64,000 nucleotides of DNA, from the NCBI RefSeq assembly GCF_013141765.1, contig NZ_WHOD01000070.1:248001-312000 (forward strand), written 5' to 3'. The number at the start of each line of letters is the position of its first letter. Position 1 is the first letter of the stretch. This DNA is from Paenibacillus foliorum. GTDB lineage: Bacteria; Bacillota; Bacilli; Paenibacillales; NBRC-103111. The notes below the pieces were generated by a model. The model had not been told where the DNA came from. It worked only from the letters and a program-made list of their open reading frames with translations, and made no database searches. This document shows, in pieces, positions 17,651 through 26,670 of this stretch. Both the position numbers and the translations under genes were made by a program.

Positions 17651-18610
17651 TCAGTTATATAAATGGCATGCTACGTAGTGTTTGGGCTCCACTTCTATAA
17701 ATGGCGGCATCGATTCTGCACACTGCGGCATTACTTTGGGGCAGCGTGTTCGGAATGGACAGCCGCTCGGCGGATTTAACGGACTAGGAATTTCACCCTC
17801 CAGAATAATGCGTTCACGAGTCCTCTCTATCTCAGGGTCTGGGATAGGTATCGCTGATAGCAGCGATACGGTGTACGGATGCAGCGGCTTCGCATAAAGC
17901 GCCTGTGAGGTTGCCACCTCAACAAGCTTACCTAAATACATAACGCCAATCCTATCGGATATATGCTTTACCATCGCTAGATCATGGGCAATAAACAGAT
18001 AAGTGAGTCCACGGTCCTTTTGCAGCTTTTTGAACAGGTTAACAACCTGTGCCTGTACGGAGACATCCAATGCCGAAATAGGTTCATCAGCAATAATGAA
18101 TTGCGGTTCTATAGCTAATGCACGAGCAATTCCGATCCGTTGACGCTGACCGCCAGAAAATTCATGAGGAAACCGACTGGCATGCTCCTCATTTAATCCT
18201 ACATCACGGAGCAGCTCATACACTCTTTCCTTACGCTGGGTGCTGCTATACAAATTATGAATATCAATTCCCTCAGCGATGATATTACCGACCGTCATCC
18301 GCGGGTTTAGTGAGGCGTAAGGATCTTGGAATACCATCTGCATATGACGACGGAACTCTTGAAGCTTCCGTCCACGAAGCTCATGGACATTCTCACCGTT
18401 GAATAACACCTCTCCAGCGGTTGCTTCATATAAACGGATTATCGTACGTCCTGCCGTCGATTTACCACAGCCTGATTCACCCACCAAGCCAAAGGTTTCG
18501 CCGCGGTCAATCGAAAAGTTCAAATCATCAACCGCTTTTAATATTTTACCGCCGCCTAGATTGAAATGCTTTTGCAAATTACGCACTTCTAATATCGGTT
18601 GATTACTCAT
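17651..18610 (-). CDS. oppF: Oligopeptide ABC transporter ATPase OppF
   Basis: A 319-residue ATP-binding subunit of a peptide importer. It has Walker A GESGCGKST near residue 43, the signature FSGGQRQRIGIARAL and Walker B FIIADEPISALD. The C-terminal CPFRTRCPKVMPQC motif is the oligopeptide/dipeptide ATPase tail. It overlaps oppD by 4 bp (ATGA) and is the last gene of the operon. The substrate could be oligo- or dipeptides; sequence does not decide. Confidence 0.93.
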   Translation of the reverse strand: MSNQPILEVRNLQKHFNLGGGKILKAVDDLNFSIDRGETFGLVGESGCGKSTAGRTIIRLYEATAGEVLFNGENVHELRGRKLQEFRRHMQMVFQDPYASLNPRMTVGNIIAEGIDIHNLYSSTQRKERVYELLRDVGLNEEHASRFPHEFSGGQRQRIGIARALAIEPQFIIADEPISALDVSVQAQVVNLFKKLQKDRGLTYLFIAHDLAMVKHISDRIGVMYLGKLVEVATSQALYAKPLHPYTVSLLSAIPIPDPEIERTRERIILEGEIPSPLNPPSGCPFRTRCPKVMPQCAESMPPFIEVEPKHYVACHLYN

Positions 18611-19632
18611 CGGGAAACACCTCCCGCTTCTTTAGGGCGATCGACTTTCGGAGCATCGTGATGCAGCAGCCAACAGGCGGCAGAATGAGTCTCCGAAACG
18701 ACAAAGTGCTCCGGATCAATGTCCAGGCAAACCTGCATTGCGTATGGACATCGGGCTGCAAATGCACAGCCTTTTGGCGGAGCGAATAAGTCGGGCGGGC
18801 TCCCTGGTATGGGAACCAGCTCACTGTCAGTGTCCTGGTCCAGCCGCGGCACAGAACGGAGCAGCCCCCAAGTGTAAGGATGCTGGGGTTCGTAGAACAA
18901 CTCGTTGACCGTTCCCCGCTCCGCCACCTTTCCTGCATACATCACGATGACCTGCTGCGCCATTTCCGCTACAACGCCAAGATCATGGGTAATGACAATA
19001 ATCGAAGCCTCTGTCTCCTCGGACAGCTTCTTCATCAAATCAATAATTTGTGCTTGAATCGTCACATCCAGAGCCGTTGTAGGTTCATCCGCAATTAGCA
19101 GCTTCGGACTGCAGGCTAATGCAATAGCAATCATAACACGCTGCCGCATCCCGCCTGAAAATTCATGCGGATATTGATTCATACGGCCTTCCGGGTTGGA
19201 CATGCCCACCTGCTTTAAAATTTCAATAGCACGTAATCTTGCTGTGGAGTTGCTGATATGCTCATGTTTCATTAAACCTTCCGTGATTTGCTTGCCGACG
19301 GTCATCGTAGGATTGAGTGATGTCATGGGATCTTGAAAGATCATTCCCATCTCTGAGCCACGGATGGACTCCATTTCTTTATTAGAGCAACGGGTAATTT
19401 CCGTCTTTTCATCAAATTTTATAGAACCGCTTTTGATGACGCTTGGCGGAGAGGGTATAAGCCTCATGATAGTCTGTGCAGTTACGGACTTGCCACAGCC
19501 CGATTCACCAACGATCGCAAGCACCTCTCCTTTTTTTAGATCAAAGGAAACACCACGCACCGCTTGAACCTCTCCGGCATAGGTGTTGAATGACACACGC
19601 AGATCTTTAACCTGCAATATATGTTTACTCAT
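18607..19632 (-). CDS. oppD: Oligopeptide ABC transporter ATPase OppD
   Basis: A 341-residue ATP-binding subunit with Walker A GESGCGKSV, signature FSGGMRQRVMIAIAL, Walker B LLIADEPTTALD and the Cys-rich tail CAFAARCPYAMQVC. The start at 19632 has AGGAGGTG upstream. The open frame continues 32 codons further, but that part is a translation of the two intergenic stem-loop repeats (19651-19735) and is not protein-like. It pairs with OppF as a heterodimer on OppB/OppC. Confidence 0.93.
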   Translation of the reverse strand: MSKHILQVKDLRVSFNTYAGEVQAVRGVSFDLKKGEVLAIVGESGCGKSVTAQTIMRLIPSPPSVIKSGSIKFDEKTEITRCSNKEMESIRGSEMGMIFQDPMTSLNPTMTVGKQITEGLMKHEHISNSTARLRAIEILKQVGMSNPEGRMNQYPHEFSGGMRQRVMIAIALACSPKLLIADEPTTALDVTIQAQIIDLMKKLSEETEASIIVITHDLGVVAEMAQQVIVMYAGKVAERGTVNELFYEPQHPYTWGLLRSVPRLDQDTDSELVPIPGSPPDLFAPPKGCAFAARCPYAMQVCLDIDPEHFVVSETHSAACWLLHHDAPKVDRPKEAGGVSR

Positions 19633-19650
19633 GATTTGGCACCTCCTAAG

Positions 19651-19735
19651 AGCTTTTACTTTAGCAAAAGCTGACATCGTAAGCATAGGCTGAGCTTTTA
19701 CTAACGTAAAAGCTGACTTCGCAAGCATAAGTTTG
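19651..19735. repeat. Two tandem stem-loop repeats between oppC and oppD
   Basis: Two 42-bp units in tandem. Unit 1 (19651-19692) has stem arms AGCTTTT/AAAAGCT and the tail GACATCGTAAGCATAGGCTG. Unit 2 (19693-19735) has a longer stem with arms AGCTTTTAC/GTAAAAGCT and the tail GACTTCGCAAGCATAAG. The same plan, a palindromic stem plus a [A/G]CTTCGTAAGCAT-like tail, recurs at 54443 and 62064. The function is unknown. Confidence 0.85.
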
Positions 19736-19762
19736 ACCTTTTATACTGACACAGTATTCGCG

Positions 19763-20677
19763 TTACTTCCGCATCTTGGGATCAAGAGCATCACGCAATC
19801 CATCCCCTAGCAGGTTAAAGCTCATTAAAATAAAACTAAACACCAAAGTCGGAAAAATAACTCGGTAAGGGTAATAGCGAATAGCACTTGCTCCATCTGA
19901 TAGAAGCGCGCCAAGAGATGCTAGCGGCACCCTGATTCCTAATCCAATAAAGCTTAGAAAAGCTTCAGTGAAAATAGCCGACGGTACAATGAACGTTATT
20001 TGTACGATAATCAAACCAAGCGCATTCGGAACAAGATGCTTAAGAATAATACGTGCCCCTCCAGCACCCAGCGTTCGTGCCGCGAGCACATACTCCTGTT
20101 CCTTAAGCGTCAAAATCTGTCCTCGAACTAATCGGGCCATGGGCACCCATCCGGTAATCGCGTATGCGATAATAATGGTCATAAAACCAGGCCCAATTAC
20201 TATTATCAACAGAATGGATATTAATAAAAAAGGAATCGAGTAGATGATTTCGATAAATCTTTGCATAATGTCATCGATTCGGCCTCCATAGTAAGCAGAG
20301 ATCCCTCCGTACAATACACCAAAGACCAGATCAAGCAATGCAGCCGTTAACCCGATAGCCAATGATATCCGAGTACCCCACCATACGCGAACCCACAAAT
20401 CTCGTCCAAAATCGTCCGTTCCGAACCAATGCAACGAGGAAGGGGGCTGATTCTTGATATCATAATTTTGAGTAGCATAATCATGCCCTGTTATTATAGG
20501 CCCGAAGATCGCTAACACCGCCAAAACAATCATTACAGTTAAGCCGAACATCGCCAGCTTATTTTTCTTCAATCTTCTCCAAGCATCCTGCCAATAGGTC
20601 ATCGAAGGGCGAACAATAACCTCATGCCCAACACCCTCTTTGGAAAGCGGCTGAAACTGCTCCTTTGAGATGTGCAT
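19763..20677 (-). CDS. oppC: Oligopeptide ABC transporter permease OppC
   Basis: A 304-residue inner-membrane permease of the OppC/DppC type. An N-terminal cytoplasmic part with a first helix (about 40-62) precedes the transporter domain. HWFGTDDFGRDLWVRVWWGTR is the family signature, and the EAA loop EQEYVLAARTLGA-GGARIILKHLVPN contacts the ATPases. The ATG overlaps the oppB stop (TAATG), so translation is coupled. Confidence 0.95.
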   Translation of the reverse strand: MHISKEQFQPLSKEGVGHEVIVRPSMTYWQDAWRRLKKNKLAMFGLTVMIVLAVLAIFGPIITGHDYATQNYDIKNQPPSSLHWFGTDDFGRDLWVRVWWGTRISLAIGLTAALLDLVFGVLYGGISAYYGGRIDDIMQRFIEIIYSIPFLLISILLIIVIGPGFMTIIIAYAITGWVPMARLVRGQILTLKEQEYVLAARTLGAGGARIILKHLVPNALGLIIVQITFIVPSAIFTEAFLSFIGLGIRVPLASLGALLSDGASAIRYYPYRVIFPTLVFSFILMSFNLLGDGLRDALDPKMRK

Positions 20678-21612
20678 TATTTACTGCCCCCTTTTGCCAA
20701 CCGTATACGAGGATCCACTAAACCGTACAAAATATCCGTTAAAAACAAGACAACAACGAGCAAAAACGAGTAAAAAATAGTTAATCCCGTAATCATCGTA
20801 TAGTCATTTGAATAAATGGATTGGACAAAATGCTTTCCAAGCCCAGGTACAACAAAGATTTGCTCTACAACCAGTGTTCCCGTAATTAAATTAACAAAAA
20901 CAGGGCCAAGCACTGTAACAACAGGAAGAATCGCATTCCGAAGTGTATGTCTCACAACAATGGTCCTCTGTGATAACCCCTTCGATTTGGCTGTTTTAAT
21001 GTAATCCAGATTCAATACATCGAGCATCGAAGTACGCATTAAGCGGGCTAATATCGCAATCGTTCCTAGTGATAGCGCAATGGAAGGTAAAACCCGGCTT
21101 GAAGCACCCGTCCACATTCCTGCTGGCAGCCAACCCAGTTTTACACCAACATAATAAGAAAGTAAGGGACCCAGAACAAATGAAGGAATGGAAATTCCTG
21201 CGATTGCAGTAAACATAGCTGCGATATCCCACCCTTTATTGTGGTTTAGGGAAGCTATGATCCCTAGAATAAGACCGACAATAATGGCGATAACAAGAGC
21301 CCAGAGCCCTAATTCAAGAGACGCTGGAAAGCCTTGCGCAATAATATCTGTGACTTTACGGGTAGGAAATGAATAGGAAACACCCAGATCCCCGTGTATC
21401 ACATTGTTCATATATTTCAAATATTGCTCCCAAACCGGCTTATCCAACCCATATTGTGCGTAAAGCAGCTGTTTTTGCTCAACGGTAAGCTTAAGTGATT
21501 CCTCACCGAACGGATCTCCCGGCAAATTTTTCATCAAAACAAAGGTAAAGCTGACAATCACCCACAGGGTTATAACCATATAGATAAGACGGCGCAAAAT
21601 ATAGCGAAGCAT
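20677..21612 (-). CDS. oppB: Oligopeptide ABC transporter permease OppB
   Basis: A 311-residue permease of the OppB/DppB type, starting MLRYILRRLIYMVITLWVIVSFTF. It has about six helices, an LPGDPF segment, and the EAA-loop region LDYIKTAKSKGLSQRTIVVRHTLRNA. The start at 21612 has GGGAGGTG; the open frame reaches 18 codons further without an RBS. It forms the channel with OppC. Confidence 0.95.
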   Translation of the reverse strand: MLRYILRRLIYMVITLWVIVSFTFVLMKNLPGDPFGEESLKLTVEQKQLLYAQYGLDKPVWEQYLKYMNNVIHGDLGVSYSFPTRKVTDIIAQGFPASLELGLWALVIAIIVGLILGIIASLNHNKGWDIAAMFTAIAGISIPSFVLGPLLSYYVGVKLGWLPAGMWTGASSRVLPSIALSLGTIAILARLMRTSMLDVLNLDYIKTAKSKGLSQRTIVVRHTLRNAILPVVTVLGPVFVNLITGTLVVEQIFVVPGLGKHFVQSIYSNDYTMITGLTIFYSFLLVVVLFLTDILYGLVDPRIRLAKGGSK

Positions 21613-21646
21613 TGCACACCTCCCAATAATTGAATTAGATAAGGAG

Positions 21647-21674
21647 GGCCGTTCCATTAAAATCAAGAACGGCC
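21647..21674 (-). other. Intercistronic hairpin between oppA and oppB
   Basis: Perfect 8-bp arms GGCCGTTC (21647-21654) and GAACGGCC (21667-21674) lie in the gap between oppA and oppB. There is no U-run on the minus strand, so it is probably an mRNA-stabilising hairpin for oppA, giving more binding protein than permease. That is common in binding-protein operons. Confidence 0.6.
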
Positions 21675-21708
21675 TGTTCTACTAGATAAAAAAACTTACT
21701 TCCGTTGT

Positions 21709-23367
21709 TTACTTAATCGATACCCACTTCAGTTCCCATTCCTTGGACATAGCCGGCAAGATTAAACCTTCGACACTCGTCCTCTTCGCATAAGGCCTAG
21801 TACGGAAGTAAAGCGGAGACACAGGTGCATCACTCATTAGGAGCTTCTCAGCATCAACGAGCATTTGGGAACGTTTGGCTAGATCGAGTTCTTTGTCCGC
21901 ACCTCTAACTAAATCATCATAAGCCTTGCTCTCGTACTGCATATAGTTGAACGATTTGTTGTCAGAGAGCCACATATCAAGAAACGTCATTGGATCGTTA
22001 TAATCCGCGCCCCACAGACCGATAAGCGTATCAAAGTTACCCTCTTGCATATTTTTCACGCGCAGTGCAAAAGGCAGCGGTTCACCAGTTACATTTACAC
22101 CTAAATTCTGTTTCCATTGCGCTTGAATAAATTCAATTGTTTTCTTGGAGGTATCCGTATCATCGGAAGTCAGTTTAAATGGAGGCAGTGACGTCAATTT
22201 CAACTCTGCCAAGCCTTCCGCTAATAATGATTTCGCTTTTGCAGCGTCAAACTTAGGCTGTGTATCACCGGCTACCTTACGGAATTCCTGCTTATTGCCA
22301 TCCAATACCGTTCCTGGAACGAGTCCCGTAGAAGGGATTGAAGATCCTCCAAGCACAACTTCATTCAAAGCAGCCCGGTCAATAGCCATACCAAGAGCTT
22401 GGCGAACCTTCACATTAGCAAAAGCCGGTACTTTTTTAACTTGGAACATCACATAGGAAGATACGAATTCTTTTTTCAGAGCAAGATCCGGCTTCCCTTG
22501 GTACATTTTGAATTGATCGCCTACTAGCTCCGTCAGGTCCACCTGATTCGTTTCGTACATATTTAAGGATGTACTTGTCTCTTTAACAACATTTACGGTA
22601 ACTTTCGTCAGCTTCACATTCGCTGCATCCCAATATTTATCATTCTTCACCATAACAAGCTGTTGTTCATGATCCCACTTTTCAAGCTTAAAAGGACCTG
22701 CTCCAATCACCTTATCAGCATCTGCTCCATACTTATCTCCTTGCGCTTTTACAAAATCAGGCTTTTGCGGGAAAAAGATCGGCATCGAAAGCTGGTCAGT
22801 AAAAAAAGCCTTTGGCTTTTCCAATGTAATTTCTAACGTTTTATCGTCCTTTGCTTTAACGCCAAGCGCTGCCTTCTTCGCTTCAAGCTCTTCCGGTTTG
22901 GCTTTAATCATATCGGCCCCACCTTTTATCCAAGCCAGCATAGAAGCATATTTCGCCTTTGTTGCCGGATCTAACGTACGCTTGTAAGCAAACTCGAAAT
23001 CACTTGCCTTCAGAGGAGTGCCGTCAGCCCAAGTCAAGCCGTCACGCAATTCAATCGTATAAACCAATCCATCAGCGGATATCGTTGGCAATGCCTTAGC
23101 AAGCGCAGGCTGTGGCTTACCATCAGCATCCAAGCGAAATAACCCTTCATTAATGGCATTGATAATAGTAAATGTCGGATTTGTAGTTGCAATCGAACTA
23201 TCTAATGCAGGTGGTTCAGCCTTAAGATTGATACTAATTTCCTGTGCAGGTGCTTTATTGCCACCAGTGCCCCCTGCATTATTTGTACTGTTGCCTGAAC
23301 AACCAACAGCAGTGATACCTAACATTGCTGTCACAGCAGTCAGAACTAGCAACTTGTTTAATTTCAT
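21709..23367 (-). CDS. oppA: Peptide-binding lipoprotein OppA
   Basis: A 552-residue substrate-binding protein (SBP family 5). The signal peptide ends in the lipobox AVGC, and lipidation at Cys23 anchors it outside the membrane. A Gly/Asn-rich linker is followed by ISINLKAEPPALDSSIAT, the typical OppA/DppA start, and later by FEFAYKRTLDPATKAKYAS. It captures peptides for OppBCDF; such systems often feed quorum-peptide uptake in Firmicutes. First gene of the operon, RBS AGGAGG. Confidence 0.95.
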   Translation of the reverse strand: MKLNKLLVLTAVTAMLGITAVGCSGNSTNNAGGTGGNKAPAQEISINLKAEPPALDSSIATTNPTFTIINAINEGLFRLDADGKPQPALAKALPTISADGLVYTIELRDGLTWADGTPLKASDFEFAYKRTLDPATKAKYASMLAWIKGGADMIKAKPEELEAKKAALGVKAKDDKTLEITLEKPKAFFTDQLSMPIFFPQKPDFVKAQGDKYGADADKVIGAGPFKLEKWDHEQQLVMVKNDKYWDAANVKLTKVTVNVVKETSTSLNMYETNQVDLTELVGDQFKMYQGKPDLALKKEFVSSYVMFQVKKVPAFANVKVRQALGMAIDRAALNEVVLGGSSIPSTGLVPGTVLDGNKQEFRKVAGDTQPKFDAAKAKSLLAEGLAELKLTSLPPFKLTSDDTDTSKKTIEFIQAQWKQNLGVNVTGEPLPFALRVKNMQEGNFDTLIGLWGADYNDPMTFLDMWLSDNKSFNYMQYESKAYDDLVRGADKELDLAKRSQMLVDAEKLLMSDAPVSPLYFRTRPYAKRTSVEGLILPAMSKEWELKWVSIK

Positions 23368-23567
23368 AAATTATACCTCCTAGATAGATATGTAATTATA
23401 TGGTAAATTCAACAATCTCGAATTAATGAGAACGTGAAGATAACATCTTACTACTGTGGATTCAATAAAAAGAAACCATAGTGAAATCGCTTTCCAAATA
23501 TGTACTATACAACCAACGGTCAATTATTTCTAGTGTTATTATTTGACATTGCATCTCCCTAAATGCA

Positions 23568-23594
23568 CAAAAAAAAGAGCCTATATCTAGGCTC
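23568..23594 (-). terminator. Rho-independent terminator after comFB
   Basis: GAGCCTA and TAGGCTC form a perfect 7-bp stem around a 4-nt loop, followed on the minus strand by eight T residues. It ends the gerR-panE-DUF3397-comFB stretch and separates it from the opp operon. The 200 bp between here and oppA carry no gene; a candidate pair TTGAAT and TATCTT with a 17-bp spacer is present but not decisive. Confidence 0.92.
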
Positions 23595-23618
23595 CCATAA
23601 TATTTAAAAAATATTCGT

Positions 23619-23897
23619 TCATTTTTCCAATTCAGAAGGGCGGTTGGAATTCATAACTTTTTCAATAGCATTGGCCAGCTCTCTGTATACATCTGTTTCC
23701 ACCTGGGATCGAAGCTGCGTTTTCGCAAGCACCTCGCCACGGTCTGTAGATACATACTTAGGCGGAAGCTGGTTCAGAGTAATCGCTATAATATCGCTTT
23801 GCAGCTTCTCGTTTAGCTCTCCCACCTGAGGCTGGTGTTGCAACAAATCTTTCAAGCAGCTTCGCACTATATCTTCCATCAAGTTATGTACATTCAT
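23619..23897 (-). CDS. ComFB-like late-competence family protein
   Basis: A 92-residue cytoplasmic protein. The central ITLNQLPPKYVSTDRGE segment is the hallmark of the ComFB family (late competence protein ComFB, function not well defined). It is not next to comFA/comFC here, so a competence role cannot be assumed. The start MNVHNLMEDIV at 23897 is chosen because AGGGGG lies upstream; the open frame extends 22 codons more into the DUF3397 gene. Confidence 0.8.
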   Translation of the reverse strand: MNVHNLMEDIVRSCLKDLLQHQPQVGELNEKLQSDIIAITLNQLPPKYVSTDRGEVLAKTQLRSQVETDVYRELANAIEKVMNSNRPSELEK

Positions 23898-23908
23898 ACT
23901 TATCCCCC

Positions 23909-24304
23909 TCAGCTTGTAACAATATATTTGCCAATACCGATGAACAACAACAACACATAGCACGCTGATAAAACAACAAATCCCAGCCTTAACAGCGTTT
24001 TGACGATTTTATACAAATTAATTTTACCCTTCGTACGATTCTGTAGATTGCCGATCATACCACCTGTAATTAAAAAGAGCAGTAAAACAAACCATAACCC
24101 AAAACCTGTACCGAACAATTGTCGCGTCATGACTGAAACGGAGCCAATCAAAAACAAGGTTGTTATATCAATAGCCATATGTGTAGCCCGTTTCTTATCC
24201 CCAGTAACCCAGTATGTAATGCCCCACGCAGCAAAAAAAGATACAAACGGCACTAGCGCTAAAAATGTATAAACCGTTTGCAGTACAGATATAAAACCAT
24301 TCAA
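23909..24304 (-). CDS. DUF3397 family membrane protein
   Basis: About 131 residues with four predicted membrane helices and short polar loops, resembling the DUF3397 family of Bacillales, found near panE and bshC. Its function is unknown. I place the start at a TTG (24304) with AGGTGG five bases upstream, 20 bp after the panE stop. An ATG at 24349 inside panE is the alternative but lacks an RBS. Confidence 0.65.
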   Translation of the reverse strand: MNGFISVLQTVYTFLALVPFVSFFAAWGITYWVTGDKKRATHMAIDITTLFLIGSVSVMTRQLFGTGFGLWFVLLLFLITGGMIGNLQNRTKGKINLYKIVKTLLRLGFVVLSACYVLLLFIGIGKYIVTS

Positions 24305-24323
24305 GCAGACCACCTGCTTTATC

Positions 24324-25319
24324 TTATATTGTTTCCCATTGTTGCTCAATGGATCGGAGTAAATGATACATGGTGTTATGAGTAGGCATTACAACCTCTG
24401 TTCCCCTTGCTCTAGCTAATAATCCTCCAGTAATGGCATCGTTTTCAGTCTGTCTTTTAGATAGCACATCCTGCAGCATGGAAGATTGGTTATTAGCTGT
24501 TCTTCTGCAAACGTCCAGCAGCTGCTCCCACAAATCGGGGGCAAGTTCAATATCTAGCTCGTCCGCCAGCATGACCCCTTCATCAAATAAAGTGCGCATA
24601 AGAACGTACGATGCAGGAAGCTCTGGTAACAATCCATTGCGGACTTGCAAAATCGCAGTAATAGGATTGATTACAGCATTGATCAGAAGCTTATTCCAAA
24701 CTTTACTAGTGATGTTGTTCGACAAATTCACTGTAAATCCTGCATCGAACATAAGTTTTTTAAACTTTTTGACTAAAGTATTGTCATTTATCGCCTGTAT
24801 TCCCGACTTGTCATCTCCAATCCAAGTCATTCCTCTTCCTGTATGCTCAACATGATGTGGCGAATGCTTCAGTGCTCCTTCTGTTGTCACTGCTACAAGC
24901 AGCTGTTCTTGGGGAATATAACGCTGCAGCAGCTCTATATGCCCTATCCCATTCTGGAAGCAGACTAACTTAGAGCCAGGCTTCCTCAGCTGCACTTTCA
25001 TTGCAGCAGCCAACTCCTCCGTAATTGACGTTTGCTTCAACATTAACAGAATCATATCCGGCAGCTCTGCAGTCTCTTTAACCGCTTCAGCAGAAGCTGC
25101 TGCTTCCTCAAAACATAGTACTACAGGGGTAACTTTGAAAATATCTTTATTGCTGTTATTTACGGACTCTGCCCCCGCTGTAAAGAGAAGTCCCTGCTCA
25201 CGGATGAGCTGAGCCTGTCCAATTGTTCTAGTAACTAGCTCAACATTAGCGCCAGCACTAATCAGCCTAGAAGCTAGCAGCATCCCCATTGCCCCGGCTC
25301 CAACCACTCTTATTTTCAT
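24324..25319 (-). CDS. panE: 2-dehydropantoate 2-reductase
   Basis: A 331-residue NADPH-dependent reductase (ApbA/PanE family) making pantoate for coenzyme A. The N-terminal KIRVVGAGAMGMLLASRL is the dinucleotide-binding fold. FQNGIGH and VWNKLLINAVINPITA, with the catalytic Lys in the SKVWNKL stretch, are family signatures. RBS GAAGGG. In B. subtilis the homologue ylbQ/panE also lies upstream of bshC, close to ylbO. Confidence 0.93.
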   Translation of the reverse strand: MKIRVVGAGAMGMLLASRLISAGANVELVTRTIGQAQLIREQGLLFTAGAESVNNSNKDIFKVTPVVLCFEEAAASAEAVKETAELPDMILLMLKQTSITEELAAAMKVQLRKPGSKLVCFQNGIGHIELLQRYIPQEQLLVAVTTEGALKHSPHHVEHTGRGMTWIGDDKSGIQAINDNTLVKKFKKLMFDAGFTVNLSNNITSKVWNKLLINAVINPITAILQVRNGLLPELPASYVLMRTLFDEGVMLADELDIELAPDLWEQLLDVCRRTANNQSSMLQDVLSKRQTENDAITGGLLARARGTEVVMPTHNTMYHLLRSIEQQWETI

Positions 25320-25380
25320 TTTCCCTTCTCCATTTCATATCTGCTCTTTCTCATAGTATACAAAACTGGCACATTAAAGA

Positions 25381-25412
25381 AAGCCCTGCAAGCTAATCGC
25401 CTGCAGGGCTTC
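25381..25412 (-). terminator. Rho-independent terminator of the gerR-like gene
   Basis: AAGCCCTGCA and TGCAGGGCTT form a perfect 10-bp stem with an 11-nt loop, followed on the minus strand by TCTTT. It lies directly after the gene. Confidence 0.85.
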
Positions 25413-25414
25413 TC

Positions 25415-26062
25415 TTAATCTATTCTTTCTAAGTTGCCATTCGCATCCATTTTAAATCTCGGCTTGTTCTCATCCTCTTCCTCAACGAGAAAAGCAAGTT
25501 TACGTGCTCGATCCATTATTTGAATAAGCGCTTTATAATCATCATTTACAACACGGTAATCCGTTTCCACTTCATTAACCTGCTTGTTTAAAACATCATT
25601 TTCGCCTCGCAGGCGGTCTAGCTCTTCTTGCTTTTCATTTAATTCCTTTTCTAAGTGCCGGACATGGCGAGACATCTCGTGATAATTGCCTTTCCATTGG
25701 CGTAGAAAACGAATGACTGCATCGATTGATATAGATTCCTCAGCGAATGAATCATTCAACTTACTAGTCTCTACGTGTTCAAGCACCGAAACATTACCCG
25801 ACACTGCTGCAAATGCAGAATGCTTTTTTTGCTGATTTCTTTTTTGACGCTGCGCCTTCGCAATTTGAATCGCAGTGTCATATTTTTTTCGCACAAAGCT
25901 ATTCCATCGAAACCCGCACGCAGCTGCAGTTCTACCTATCTTTTCGCCTACCTCTTCAAAAGCAGATAACTGTGTACTACCTTCACGAATATGCCGTAAG
26001 GTCACCTCCGCCAGAATCAAATCGTCCTCATCGCTCCAAGCATCTTGTCTTATGGCTGTCAT
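25415..26062 (-). CDS. RsfA-family sporulation regulator (YlbO/GerR-like)
   Basis: A 215-residue protein. Residues 5-75 form a Myb-like helix-turn-helix (QDAWSDEDDLILAEVTLRHIREG, IGRTAAACGFRWN-SFVRKKY) typical of RsfA and GerR, regulators active in the prespore or mother cell. A long coiled coil (about 125-185) follows. Position upstream of panE matches ylbO (gerR) in B. subtilis, so the GerR orthologue is likely. A 13-bp palindrome AACCCCAGGGGTT abuts its Shine-Dalgarno. Confidence 0.85.
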   Translation of the reverse strand: MTAIRQDAWSDEDDLILAEVTLRHIREGSTQLSAFEEVGEKIGRTAAACGFRWNSFVRKKYDTAIQIAKAQRQKRNQQKKHSAFAAVSGNVSVLEHVETSKLNDSFAEESISIDAVIRFLRQWKGNYHEMSRHVRHLEKELNEKQEELDRLRGENDVLNKQVNEVETDYRVVNDDYKALIQIMDRARKLAFLVEEEDENKPRFKMDANGNLERID

Positions 26063-26414
26063 ACAATAGCAGTCCTCCTAACCCCTGGGGTTATCAGTGT
26101 CCTCATCCATTCATCTATCGAAAGTAAGGCATGGAATGTTGCGTTACTTAATCATTATGCCCATAGTAGAGTTCATAGAATCGATTTCTACTATTTTGTA
26201 TTGCCATTTTTCAAGTGACTCATACATGCTTTAGCAGACAATAGGGTAAGCTATAAAAGAAAGCAGCGAAGCATAATTTTAGAGTTTGTACAAGCGAATT
26301 GGAAAACAGTCGCAAAATGTATGAATTTCGTCACGGATTTGACATTTACAGTGAATGTTGCAACGGGTATAATGGTCAATAGTAAAGTAGTGCAGGCAGA
26401 GAGGGGGTTCGGAA
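26063..26414. other. 352-bp gene-free divergent region
   Basis: This gap separates the divergent gerR-like and DUF2626 genes. It holds the gerR-side RBS with a palindrome at 26079-26091 and, on the plus strand, a vegetative promoter at 26345-26373. The middle (about 26100-26330) is AT-rich and I see no gene or RNA structure there. Confidence 0.6.
26345..26373 (+). promoter_or_regulatory. SigA-type promoter of the DUF2626 gene
   Basis: TTTACA (26345-26350) and a consensus TATAAT (26368-26373) are separated by 17 bp, about 40 bp before the start codon. A TTGACA overlaps just upstream (26339-26344), but its 23-bp spacing is too long. Confidence 0.75.
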
Positions 26415-26645
26415 ATGGATCGCATGTTTCGCGTTCTTGGCTTTTGGACGCTAGTTATAGGGTTAATGGCATTAGCTGGTGAAATGATACCTATGGCTAT
26501 GCTATTTTTTGCCCAAACAGCTATCTTCGTACTATTAGGATATTTGAAATTAACCGAGCGTACCTACATATTGCTTTTTTGGGGGTACATGTTTCTCTCG
26601 TTCACCGGTTTTACATACTGGTCTTTCTTCAAAATGTCAGTGTAG
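26415..26645 (+). CDS. DUF2626 family small membrane protein (YqgY-like)
   Basis: A 76-residue protein with three hydrophobic segments. MDRMFRVLGFWTL at the start and the LKLTERTYI segment match the DUF2626 family (B. subtilis YqgY), conserved in Bacillales and of unknown function. It is monocistronic, with a clear promoter upstream and a bidirectional terminator downstream. Confidence 0.85.
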   Translation: MDRMFRVLGFWTLVIGLMALAGEMIPMAMLFFAQTAIFVLLGYLKLTERTYILLFWGYMFLSFTGFTYWSFFKMSV

Positions 26646-26670
26646 CTTTCAAAGGTCCTTATAATGGTTC

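Noticed and set aside
19633..19728. N-terminal 32-codon extension of OppD.
   Set aside because: The extension is a translation of intergenic stem-loop repeats, and a strong AGGAGGTG lies before the downstream ATG at 19632.
26339..26373. TTGACA as the -35 of the DUF2626 promoter.
   Set aside because: Its distance to TATAAT is 23 bp, too long; TTTACA with 17 bp fits better.
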